Source of the DNA: Clostridia bacterium
Lineage (GTDB): Bacteria > Bacillota > Clostridia > Oscillospirales > Oscillospiraceae
Assembly (NCBI GenBank): GCA_021153265.1
Contig: JAGKTU010000068.1
Span: forward strand, 1-13,570
Direction: 5' to 3'
Length of the DNA stretch: 13,570 bases
Below, in pieces: positions 7,496 through 13,570 of the stretch. The number at the start of each line of letters is the position of its first letter. Position 1 is the stretch's first letter. The notes below the pieces were generated by a model. It searched no databases. It was not told the origin of the DNA and saw only the letters and a program-made list of their open reading frames with translations. The translations under genes and the position numbers were made by a program.

Positions 7496-8962
7496 TTAAT
7501 TGCTGTATCTAGGTTCGCAGGTCAGGTTGACACCCAGACGCTTGAACACATTCTCGTCCACGGAGGACAAGATCACAGAGGAATGGACATCGCAGCCCCG
7601 GAGCTTGCTCAGCTGCTCCATGGCCTGCTCCGCGGCGGCGTCGCTGACGGCGCTGATGGACAGGGCGATCAGGGTCTCGTCGGTGTGCAGACGGGGATTC
7701 CGGTTGCCCAGATGGTCGATCTTCAGATGCTGGATGGGATCAATGGCCAGAGGAGAGATCAGATGCAGTTCGGAATCGATACCACCCAGGGTCTTCAGCG
7801 CGTTTAAGACCAGCGCGGAGGCCGCACCCAACAGGTCGGAGGTCTTGCCGGTGACGATGGTGCCGTCGGGCAGTTCCATAGCTGCTGCGGCATCGCCGGT
7901 CTGCTCTGCGCGGTCAAGGGCAGCCGCCACAACACGGCGCGCCTCCTTGGTGATGCCCACCTTCTTCATCAGCAGCTCCAGCTTGAATACCGTGTCCTCA
8001 CTGCCCTTGCCCTGCTTGGCGTCGCACAGAGCGGCATAGTAGCGGCGCAGGATCTCCTGACAGCTGGCGTAACGGGTAGCTTCGTCATCAATGATGCAAT
8101 TGCCCACCATGTTGACACCCATATCCGTGGGGGACTTGTAAGGACACTCCCCAAGGATCTTCTCAAACATGGCAACCAGCACGGGGAAGGCTTCCACGTC
8201 CCGGTTGTAGTTGACGGTGGTCTCGCCGTAGGCCTCCAGATGGAAGGGATCGATCATATTCACATCGCTGAGGTCGGCGGTGGCAGCCTCGTAAGCAAGG
8301 TTCACCGGGTGATTCAAAGACAGATTCCACACCGGGAAGGTCTCAAATTTGGCGTAGCCGGCCTGAACACCCCGTTCATGCTCATGATAGAGCTGGCTTA
8401 AACAGGTCGCCAGCTTGCCGCTGCCGGGGCCGGGAGCGGTGACCACCACCAGTTCCCGGGTGGTCTCGATGAATTCATTCTTGCCGAAGCCGTCGTCGGA
8501 GACGATATGGGCAGTATCGGAAGGATAGCCAGCGATGGCATAGTGGTGGTAGACCTTCACGCCCAGACTCTCCAGCCGGGCCTGAAAGGCCTTGGCGGCA
8601 GGCTGGGAATTGAATCTCGTCAGCACCACGCTGGACACATACAGTCCCAGTTCCCGGAAAATGTCGATGAGCCGGATCACATCCCGGTCATAGGTGATGC
8701 CTAAGTCGCCACGGATCTTATTCTTCTCAATATCGGCGGCGTTGATGGCGATGACCATCTCCACCTGATCCTTCAAATTCAGCAGCATCCGCAGCTTGCT
8801 GTCCGGCTGGAAGCCGGGAAGCACCCGGGACGCATGGTAATCGTCATACAGCTTGCCGCCGAACTCCAGATACAGCTTGCCGCCGAACTGGGCGATCCGC
8901 TCCCGGATGTGGGCGGACTGCATCTGGATATATTTATCGTTGTCAAATCCAATTTTACCCAT
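7496..8962 (-). CDS. DUF1846 domain-containing protein
   Basis: The 488-residue cytoplasmic protein matches the DUF1846 (UPF0371) family over its full usual length of ~490-500 residues. Recognisable segments are the N-terminal KLYLEFGGKLYDDYHASR (29-46), the ITYDRDVIRLID region (89-100) and the P-loop-like APGPGSGKLATCLSQLYHEH (176-195). NPRLHTDETLIALSISAV lies in the C-terminal part. The family is found mainly in Firmicutes and Actinobacteria; I know of no established biochemical role. The glycine-rich loop suggests nucleotide or phosphate binding, but that is inference. No signal peptide or membrane segment is visible. The ATG at 8962 has AGAAAGAGG about nine bases upstream, and it is monocistronic, with its own promoter (8995-9023) and a terminator directly after the stop. 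FGGKLY occurs twice, eight residues apart (26-31 and 34-39), which I believe is normal for the family. Confidence 0.93.
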   Translation of the reverse strand: MGKIGFDNDKYIQMQSAHIRERIAQFGGKLYLEFGGKLYDDYHASRVLPGFQPDSKLRMLLNLKDQVEMVIAINAADIEKNKIRGDLGITYDRDVIRLIDIFRELGLYVSSVVLTRFNSQPAAKAFQARLESLGVKVYHHYAIAGYPSDTAHIVSDDGFGKNEFIETTRELVVVTAPGPGSGKLATCLSQLYHEHERGVQAGYAKFETFPVWNLSLNHPVNLAYEAATADLSDVNMIDPFHLEAYGETTVNYNRDVEAFPVLVAMFEKILGECPYKSPTDMGVNMVGNCIIDDEATRYASCQEILRRYYAALCDAKQGKGSEDTVFKLELLMKKVGITKEARRVVAAALDRAEQTGDAAAAMELPDGTIVTGKTSDLLGAASALVLNALKTLGGIDSELHLISPLAIDPIQHLKIDHLGNRNPRLHTDETLIALSISAVSDAAAEQAMEQLSKLRGCDVHSSVILSSVDENVFKRLGVNLTCEPRYSN

Positions 8963-8994
8963 GACACACGCCTCTTTCTAAAAAACTACCCCTT

Positions 8995-9023
8995 ATTGTA
9001 TCAGCATTCAGCAAAAATAGCAA
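8995..9023 (-). promoter_or_regulatory. Promoter for the DUF1846 gene
   Basis: On the minus strand, TTGCTA (9018-9023) and TACAAT (8995-9000) are separated by exactly 17 bases, close to the sigma-A consensus. The -10 box lies about 33 bases upstream of the ATG, giving a short leader with the AGAAAGAGG ribosome binding site. Confidence 0.72.
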
Positions 9024-9069
9024 GACTAATTCCTGAAAATTGCCGATTCCTATTTTTTCTACTTTTTCC

Positions 9070-9098
9070 TTGTCTTGATTCGCAGCGCATGGTATAAT
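9070..9098 (+). promoter_or_regulatory. Promoter for the DUF5058/M20 operon
   Basis: TTGTCT (9070-9075) and a perfect TATAAT (9093-9098) are separated by 17 bases. The start of transcription would fall near 9105, giving a leader of about 27 bases with a GGAGG before the TTG start. It points away from the DUF1846 promoter about 70 bases away, so both could share an operator, though no clear operator repeat is visible. Confidence 0.8.
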
Positions 9099-9131
9099 CG
9101 GCATATCCATTAAACTTCGGAGGTGTTTTTC

Positions 9132-9926
9132 TTGACATTTCACGTCAATCACCCGATCCTGTTCATCTTAGCCGGCGTGATCATCGCCGCCGTTCTGGGC
9201 CAGTCCATCTATTTTCTGGTCAAGGCACTGAAGCGCAGCCGTCAGCTGGGCATGGATCAGACCAAGATCAAAAAGACCATCAAAACCGCCGCCATCTTCA
9301 CCATCGCCCCGGCGGTATCCATCGTCATCAGCGTCATCACCCTGTCAAAGGATTTGGGTCTTGCCCTGCCTTGGCTTCGCTTGAGTGTGGTAGGCAGCCT
9401 AAGCTACGAAGCCATCGCCGCTTCCAACGCTCTGGGTGCCATGGATCTGGAACTGGGCAAGGTCAGCAATCTGACCGCTCAGCAGTTCGTCAACATCACC
9501 CTGGTCATGACCATCTCCATCATGGTGGGCATCTGGCTGGTGCCGGTGATCAGCAAGAAGCTCCTCGGCGGCATGTCCAAGCTGGAAGCCAAGGATAAAA
9601 AGTGGTCCGAGATCTTCCAGAATGCCATGTTTATCGGCATGATCGCCGCATTTTTGGGCTTCGTTTTCTGCAATGTGTACATGCTCTGGACGCCCGATGC
9701 CCGTTTCATCGACAGTGTGAATGCAGTCACCGGTGATAAGATTCAAGTTCCGGTGGCTGCCACCTACGGTCTGATTCCCGTATGCGTCATGGGCGTTTCT
9801 GCCGCCGTTATGGTGGTACTGGGTCTTGCCATGAAGAAGTGGAAGTGGCTGGGCGACTATGCTCTGCCCATCTCTCTGATCGCCGGCATGGCATCCGCCA
9901 TTCCCATCACGGCATGGCTGGGTTAA
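9132..9926 (+). CDS. DUF5058 family integral membrane protein
   Basis: I recognise the DUF5058 family of Clostridia. The 264-residue protein has about six membrane segments, near 8-30, 52-71, 118-140, 164-186, 209-232 and 244-262. A basic loop follows the first segment (KALKRSRQ) and a conserved-looking re-entrant region GSLSYEAIAASNALGAM lies at 88-104. The start is taken as TTG at 9132 because GGAGG (9119-9123) lies eight bases before it. A GTG at 9123 is in frame but overlaps that ribosome binding site. It is followed 13 bases later by another membrane protein and then an M20 peptidase, so it is probably one subunit of a transporter. The substrate is unknown and transport is inferred from topology and neighbours only. 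Confidence 0.82.
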   Translation: MTFHVNHPILFILAGVIIAAVLGQSIYFLVKALKRSRQLGMDQTKIKKTIKTAAIFTIAPAVSIVISVITLSKDLGLALPWLRLSVVGSLSYEAIAASNALGAMDLELGKVSNLTAQQFVNITLVMTISIMVGIWLVPVISKKLLGGMSKLEAKDKKWSEIFQNAMFIGMIAAFLGFVFCNVYMLWTPDARFIDSVNAVTGDKIQVPVAATYGLIPVCVMGVSAAVMVVLGLAMKKWKWLGDYALPISLIAGMASAIPITAWLG

Positions 9927-9939
9927 GGAGGTTCGGCAT

Positions 9940-10605
9940 ATGAAAAAGCAAATGAGTTACATCGATTCTGTCCATCGTGACGGACGCCTGTGGAACATTG
10001 GCATGATGATCCTGCTGTTTATGTTCCCCATTACCGTGGCCGTTATGTTCACCGCTTCCCCGGACTGGGGCGCTCTTGTCAAAGGTCTGATCGCCACCGC
10101 ACCCATGTACTGGGCGGTGGGCATCGTGGAGACCATCACTTTTGTCCCCATGCTGGGCGCCGGCGGCTCTTACTTAAGCTTCGTCACCGGCAACATCTCT
10201 AACCTTAAAATGCCCTGCGCCATCAATGCGCTGGAGCAGAACGAGGTCAGCGCCAGCAGCGAGGAAGGCGAAATTATCTCCACCATCGCCATCGCTACAT
10301 CTTCCATCGTCACCACCATCATTATCCTCCTCGGTGTCATCTGCATCGTGCCTCTGACCCCTGTGCTGGAAGCACCGGTGCTGGAGCCTGCCTTTGCCCA
10401 GATGCTGCCTGCTCTCTTCGGCGGACTGGGTGTGGCCTTCGTCAGCAAGAACTGGAAGATCGCCATCGCACCCGTGGTGCTGATGCTGGTGCTGTTCATC
10501 TTCATTCCCGCTCTGGATTCTTCCACCGTGGGCATCATGGTGCCGGTTTCCGTGCTGTTTACCATCGCTGCCGCCCGGATCCTGTATAAGAGAGGTGTGG
10601 TGTAA
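9940..10605 (+). CDS. Polytopic membrane protein, partner of the DUF5058 protein
   Basis: I do not recognise a named family. The 221-residue protein has about five or six hydrophobic segments (20-38, 46-66, 112-139, 150-168, 173-190, 195-214). Between the second and third lies a glycine-rich stretch, PMLGAGGSYLSFVTGNISNL (70-89), followed by an acidic loop (SASSEEGE). The order of a GS-x-(Y/F)-N stretch, a polar loop and a long hydrophobic helix loosely matches residues 88-140 of the DUF5058 protein. The two may therefore be distantly related subunits of a heteromeric carrier; this is weak inference. The ATG at 9940 has AAGGAGG overlapping the preceding stop. The stop codon abuts the next ATG without a gap, indicating tight co-translation with the M20 peptidase. 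Confidence 0.78.
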   Translation: MKKQMSYIDSVHRDGRLWNIGMMILLFMFPITVAVMFTASPDWGALVKGLIATAPMYWAVGIVETITFVPMLGAGGSYLSFVTGNISNLKMPCAINALEQNEVSASSEEGEIISTIAIATSSIVTTIIILLGVICIVPLTPVLEAPVLEPAFAQMLPALFGGLGVAFVSKNWKIAIAPVVLMLVLFIFIPALDSSTVGIMVPVSVLFTIAAARILYKRGVV

Positions 10606-11943
10606 ATGGCTGGTTTTGTGATTCTGGCAATTCTGGCAGTATTTTTTGCCGTAGTCCTGATCCGCACCGCCCAGTTTAAGCCCAAAGCGCAGCCCGCCAT
10701 CTCCACCGAAGAAGTGACCTTTGACAAGGATGCCGCTGTGCGCAATCTCGCTGAGCTGGTCAAGTGCAAGACCATCTCCTACTCTGATTCCTCTCTTGAG
10801 GATGACGCAGAGTTTGAAAAGCTCATCGCGAAACTCCCCGGGCTTTATCCCAATGTGTTCAAGACCTGCGAATTTTCTCAGTTCCCCGACCGGGCGCTGC
10901 TGTTCCGCTGGCCTGGCAAGTGCGCCGGCGATGCCGCCGTCATGATGGCTCACTACGACGTGGTGCCGGTGAATGAAGAAAACTGGGAAAAGCCTCCCTT
11001 CGACGCCATCATCGAGAACGACGTGATGTGGGGCCGCGGCACGCTGGATACCAAAGCCACCTTTAACGGTGTTCTCTTCGCTGCCGACCATCTGATCGCC
11101 AGTGGCTTCGTCCCTGAGCATGATGTGTACTTCGCCTTCTCCGGCGGCGAGGAAGTCAATGGTAAGGGTGCGCCCAACATCGTAAGCTACTTTAAGGAGC
11201 ATAATATCCAGCTGTCCATGGTGGTGGACGAGGGCGGCGCAGTCGTCGAAAACGTCTTCCCCGGTGTGAAAGCGCCCTGCGGCCTCATCGGCATCGCAGA
11301 AAAGGGCATGATCAACGCCCAGTACCGCACCCGTTCCGCCGGTGGCCACGCCTCCGCACCCAAGCCCCACACCCCCGTGGGCATTCTGGCAAAGGCCTGC
11401 ACCAAGGTGGAGGGTCACCCCTTCAAGATGCACCTGACTAAGCCCGTGGCCGAGATGTTCGACACTTTGGGCCGCCACTCCACTTTCCTGTATCGGATGA
11501 TTTTTGCCAACCTCTGGTGCTTCGGCTGGGTGCTGGATGTGCTGGGCAAAACCTCCGGCGGCGAAATGAACGCTCTGCTGCGCACCACCGTGGCCTTCAC
11601 CCAGATGGAGGGCAGCTCTGCCCGGAATGTGATCCCTCCCGAGGCAAAAATGGTCAGCAATATGCGGCTGAACCCTGCCGACTCCGTGGAATCCGCCCTC
11701 AATTATCTCCGCAAGACCGTGGGCGACGAGAGTGTTGAGATCACAGCTCTTGAATCCTTCGAGCCCAGCCGCATCTCCCGGACGGACTGCGAGGGTTGGG
11801 ATAAAGTCAGCGCTGCCGTAGCCGCCACATGGCCCGGCTGCATCGTTTCCCCCTATCTGATGGACGGCAACAACGAACGCATCCGCTTAGAGGGCCTGTG
11901 CAAGGCTGTGGAGTTCTATATTCGGCTGATGAAATCCTGTTGA
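10606..11943 (+). CDS. Membrane-anchored M20 family metallopeptidase (carboxypeptidase S-like), active-site block apparently deleted
   Basis: M20 enzymes are two-zinc hydrolases of peptides or N-acyl amino acids; this one is closest in style to carboxypeptidase S/PM20D1. The 445 residues begin with one membrane helix (about 3-19). Visible active-site residues are His116 and Asp118 (HYDVV), bridging Asp148 (GRGTLDTK), Glu182-Glu183 (SGGEEV) and Asp208 (VVDEGG). The lid-domain His248 (SAGGHASAP) is also present. Near the C-terminus PYLMDGNNERI (417-425 region) runs directly on. Relatives have here a TDSRHY-type block of roughly 35 residues and a final metal ligand in IHGxNERI, and residue 420 is Asp where that His is expected. 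The protein is thus shorter than usual and may be impaired or inactive. The start directly abuts the preceding stop, with AGAGG ten bases upstream. It shares an operon with two membrane proteins, so it may process their substrate. Confidence 0.88.
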   Translation: MAGFVILAILAVFFAVVLIRTAQFKPKAQPAISTEEVTFDKDAAVRNLAELVKCKTISYSDSSLEDDAEFEKLIAKLPGLYPNVFKTCEFSQFPDRALLFRWPGKCAGDAAVMMAHYDVVPVNEENWEKPPFDAIIENDVMWGRGTLDTKATFNGVLFAADHLIASGFVPEHDVYFAFSGGEEVNGKGAPNIVSYFKEHNIQLSMVVDEGGAVVENVFPGVKAPCGLIGIAEKGMINAQYRTRSAGGHASAPKPHTPVGILAKACTKVEGHPFKMHLTKPVAEMFDTLGRHSTFLYRMIFANLWCFGWVLDVLGKTSGGEMNALLRTTVAFTQMEGSSARNVIPPEAKMVSNMRLNPADSVESALNYLRKTVGDESVEITALESFEPSRISRTDCEGWDKVSAAVAATWPGCIVSPYLMDGNNERIRLEGLCKAVEFYIRLMKSC

Positions 11944-11964
11944 TTTTACGCCAAAAAACCGCTT

Positions 11965-11997
11965 ACAGCGCCCCGGAACGTCTGGGGCGCTGTTTTT
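11965..11997 (+). terminator. Intrinsic terminator after the M20 gene
   Basis: A perfect 10-bp stem ACAGCGCCCC/GGGGCGCTGT (11965-11974 with 11984-11993) and a nine-base loop are followed by a run of five T. It lies 21 bases after the M20 stop and closes the three-gene operon. Confidence 0.93.
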
Positions 11998-12009
11998 CGC
12001 ACAAAACCT

Positions 12010-12037
12010 TTGACTTTCGCCGTTTCCATGATATACT
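12010..12037 (+). promoter_or_regulatory. Promoter for the MATE transporter gene
   Basis: TTGACT (12010-12015) and TATACT (12032-12037) are spaced by 16 bases, just after the upstream terminator. Transcription would begin near 12044, about 26 bases before the chosen ATG. This position rules out in-frame start codons further upstream. Confidence 0.75.
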
Positions 12038-12069
12038 GGTTCGGTAATTTCTTGATTTTGAGGTTTTTT

Positions 12070-13452
12070 ATGCTGAATCGTTACTTTGGCGACCGGGCGT
12101 TTTACCGCCGGTGCTTCGCTGTCGCCTTACCCATCATCATCCAAAACGGTATCACCAATTTCGTCTCCCTGCTGGACAATATCATGGTGGGGCAAGTCGG
12201 AACCATCCCCATGAGCGGCGTTTCCATCGTCAACCAGCTCATGTTCGTCATCAATCTGTGCATGTTCGGTGCCAGCTCCGGCGCAGGCATCTTCACTGCC
12301 CAGTTCCATGGCTCCGGCGACCACAAGGGCGTGCGCCATACCTTCCGGTTTAAGGTGCTGATCTGCTCCGCCATTGCCCTGCTGGGCTGCTGTATCTGCA
12401 TCTTCGGCGGCGATGCTCTGATCGGACTGTATCTCACCGGAGAAGGTGACCCCAAAGCTGCCGCCGAAATTCTCCTGTACGGACAGCAGTATCTTGCGAT
12501 CATGGTCTGGGGCTTCCTGCCTTTCGCTCTGAGCAATGCCTACAGTTCTACCCTCCGTGAAACCGGAAAAGCCACCGTTCCCATGGTCGCCGGCATCATT
12601 GCGGTGTTCGTGAATCTGATCCTCAACTATGTGCTGATTTTCGGCCACTTCGGCGCACCCAAGATGGGCGTGGCAGGCGCGGCGCTGGCTACGGTCATCG
12701 CCCGGTTCGTGGAACTGTTTGTTGTTGCCGGCTGGACACATCTTAATGCTGAAAAATGTCCCTACATCCGTCAGGTTTATCGCTCCCTGCGGATCCCCGG
12801 AAGACTGCTCAAGGACATTGCCATCAAGGGCATGCCCCTGCTGATCAACGAGTTCCTCTGGGCCAGCGGCATGGCCATCATGAATCAGTGCTACTCCACC
12901 TGCGGACTGGACGTGGTGCCTGCCATGAACATCTCCAGTACCCTGTATAATCTGGGCAGCGTGGTGTTCCTGTCCATGGGCAATACCGTAGGCATCCTCA
13001 TGGGTCAGATGCTGGGCGCAGCCACACCGGAAGGGGAAGTCCGGGACGCAAACCGGAAGCTCATCACCATTTCCGTGCTGGCAGGCGGTTTCTTTGGCAT
13101 GGTAATGGCAGCCTGCTCCGGCTGGTTCCCCCATATCTACAACACCACCGGGGATGTGCGCCACCTCGCCACCATCTTCATCTGCATCAGCGCCATTATG
13201 ATGCCCCTGAATTCCTATACCAACGCAACGTATTTCACCCTGCGCTCCGGCGGCCAGACCATGGTCACCTTCCTCTTCGACAGCTGCTTTGTCTGGACAG
13301 TCTGTGTTCCGCTGGCATTCTGCTTAAGCCACTTCACCCCCATCGCCATCGTTCCCCTGTACGCCATCTGTCAGGGAACGGACCTTCTTAAGTGTCTCGT
13401 GGGCGGCTTCATGCTCAAGCAAGGTAAATGGATCCAGAATTTGACACAATAA
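12070..13452 (+). CDS. MATE family multidrug/cation efflux transporter
   Basis: MATE proteins export drugs or organic cations in exchange for Na+ or H+. The 460-residue product has the length and hydrophobic pattern of the usual 12 membrane helices in two six-helix lobes. The N-lobe opens with PIIIQNGITNFVSLLDNIMV (21-40), with Asp36 in the helix-1 region and GQVGTIPMSGVS following; the C-lobe opens near LLINEFLWASGMAIMNQCYS. I chose the ATG at 12070, with GAGG six bases upstream. Earlier in-frame codons overlap the promoter. The gene is transcribed alone. After its stop there is only 19 bases before an insertion-sequence end, with no clear terminator of its own left. The substrate cannot be predicted from sequence. 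Confidence 0.94.
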   Translation: MLNRYFGDRAFYRRCFAVALPIIIQNGITNFVSLLDNIMVGQVGTIPMSGVSIVNQLMFVINLCMFGASSGAGIFTAQFHGSGDHKGVRHTFRFKVLICSAIALLGCCICIFGGDALIGLYLTGEGDPKAAAEILLYGQQYLAIMVWGFLPFALSNAYSSTLRETGKATVPMVAGIIAVFVNLILNYVLIFGHFGAPKMGVAGAALATVIARFVELFVVAGWTHLNAEKCPYIRQVYRSLRIPGRLLKDIAIKGMPLLINEFLWASGMAIMNQCYSTCGLDVVPAMNISSTLYNLGSVVFLSMGNTVGILMGQMLGAATPEGEVRDANRKLITISVLAGGFFGMVMAACSGWFPHIYNTTGDVRHLATIFICISAIMMPLNSYTNATYFTLRSGGQTMVTFLFDSCFVWTVCVPLAFCLSHFTPIAIVPLYAICQGTDLLKCLVGGFMLKQGKWIQNLTQ

Positions 13453-13497
13453 AGAGATGCTCCCTCTTATGTGAACTGAACCAGTAAAAACGGACAA

Positions 13498-13527
13498 TAG
13501 ACAAAACACCCCCTGATGTAGGATAAT
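13498..13527 (+). promoter_or_regulatory. Likely transposase promoter inside the IS left end
   Basis: TAGACA (13498-13503) and GATAAT (13522-13527) are each one base from consensus and 18 bases apart. The -10 box fills the loop of the hairpin at 13506-13542. Transcription would begin near 13534, inside or at the 3' arm. Confidence 0.55.
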
Positions 13528-13542
13528 TACATCAGGGGGTGT
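13506..13542 (+). promoter_or_regulatory. Perfect hairpin over the transposase ribosome binding site
   Basis: ACACCCCCTGATGTA (13506-13520) pairs perfectly over 15 bp with 13528-13542 around a seven-base loop. The 3' arm contains AGGGGG (13534-13539), seven bases before the ATG at 13547 and the only plausible ribosome binding site. In RNA reading in from outside, the site would be base-paired. RNA started at the internal promoter would lack the 5' arm. There is no T-run, so a terminator is less likely. Confidence 0.7.
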
Positions 13543-13546
13543 CGTT

Positions 13547-13570
13547 ATGTCTAAAAGGAAATATACGCAC
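13547..13570 (+). CDS. Transposase reading frame, first eight codons only
   Basis: ATG at 13547 opens a frame MSKRKYTH that runs off the window. The basic start resembles the first residues of IS3-type OrfA proteins in Clostridia, and the position just inside a terminal-repeat-like sequence supports this. The product cannot be confirmed from eight codons. Confidence 0.5.

Larger units (their letters stand above)
13472..13570 (+). mobile_element. Left end of an IS3-family-like insertion sequence (cut by window edge)
   Basis: TGAACTGAACC followed by an A-rich run and GGACA (13472-13496) has the form of IS3-family left terminal repeats, which commonly run TGnACTGnaCCc...AAAA...GACA. Behind it are a promoter, a hairpin and the beginning of an ORF starting MSKRKYTH, the kind of basic N-terminus expected of an OrfA/transposase. 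The right end and target duplication are outside the window, so the family call rests on the end sequence and arrangement. Confidence 0.66.

Noticed and set aside
8846..8889. Direct repeat of 20 bases, 24 bases apart, near the start of the DUF1846 gene
   Set aside because: It encodes the FGGKLY-LE-FGGKLY segment, which I recall as a normal feature of the family, so it is probably protein conservation plus codon bias rather than a recent duplication.
10174..11478. Minus-strand open frame opposite the membrane protein and M20 genes
   Set aside because: It spans two real genes on the other strand, has no ribosome binding site, and its translation shows His/Asp/Gly-rich antisense composition with no recognisable domain.
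13453..13471. Possible terminator AAGAG/CTCTT right after the MATE gene
   Set aside because: The stem is only five weak base pairs with no T-run; it is unlikely to terminate transcription.

Overview
The window looks like a chromosomal segment of a fairly GC-rich Clostridia bacterium, probably an Oscillospiraceae/Ruminococcaceae-type gut anaerobe. The reasons are a class 1B PyrD/PyrK dihydroorotate dehydrogenase, strong AGGAGG-type ribosome binding sites, a DUF1846 protein, a DUF5058 membrane protein, and the style of the intergenic palindromes. This assignment is an inference; there is no rRNA or other marker gene here.

Region 1 (2-7291, + strand) is the downstream part of a de novo UMP operon. 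It holds the 3' two-thirds of carB, then pyrK, pyrD, pyrF, pyrE and pyrB, ending with an APH(3')-like small-molecule kinase gene. Spacing is tight: pyrK/pyrD overlap by 13 nt, pyrD/pyrF share one base, pyrE/pyrB are one base apart, and pyrB/kinase overlap as ATGA. Together the genes cover carbamoyl phosphate (carB; carA presumably upstream), carbamoyl aspartate (pyrB), orotate (pyrD with its electron-transfer partner pyrK), OMP (pyrE) and UMP (pyrF). pyrC is not in the window. PyrB carries a C-terminal tail with the exact cysteine spacing of the PyrI zinc domain.

Region 2 (7292-7495) is non-coding. It holds two inverted 42-bp palindromic repeats with compensatory base changes and a terminator shared by the convergent genes on either side.

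Region 3 (7496-8962, - strand) is a monocistronic DUF1846 gene. A short divergent intergenic region (8963-9131) carries a good sigma-A-type promoter for each direction.

Region 4 (9132-11943, + strand) is a three-gene operon: DUF5058 membrane protein, a second polytopic membrane protein, and a membrane-anchored M20 metallopeptidase. It looks like a two-subunit transporter with a hydrolase, substrate unknown. The M20 protein appears to have lost a C-terminal block that includes its last metal ligand. A strong terminator follows.

Region 5 (12010-13452, + strand) is a MATE-family efflux transporter with its own promoter.

Region 6 (13472-13570) is the apparent left end of an IS3-family-like insertion sequence, cut by the window edge. 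It has a terminal-repeat-like sequence, an internal promoter, a perfect 15-bp hairpin that would bury the transposase ribosome binding site in read-through transcripts, and the first eight codons of a transposase reading frame.

No tRNA, rRNA, CRISPR array or phage genes were seen. The most notable points are the PyrB/PyrI-zinc-domain fusion, the read-through-protected IS end, the deleted M20 active site, the covarying repeat pair and the uncharacterised transporter/peptidase operon.
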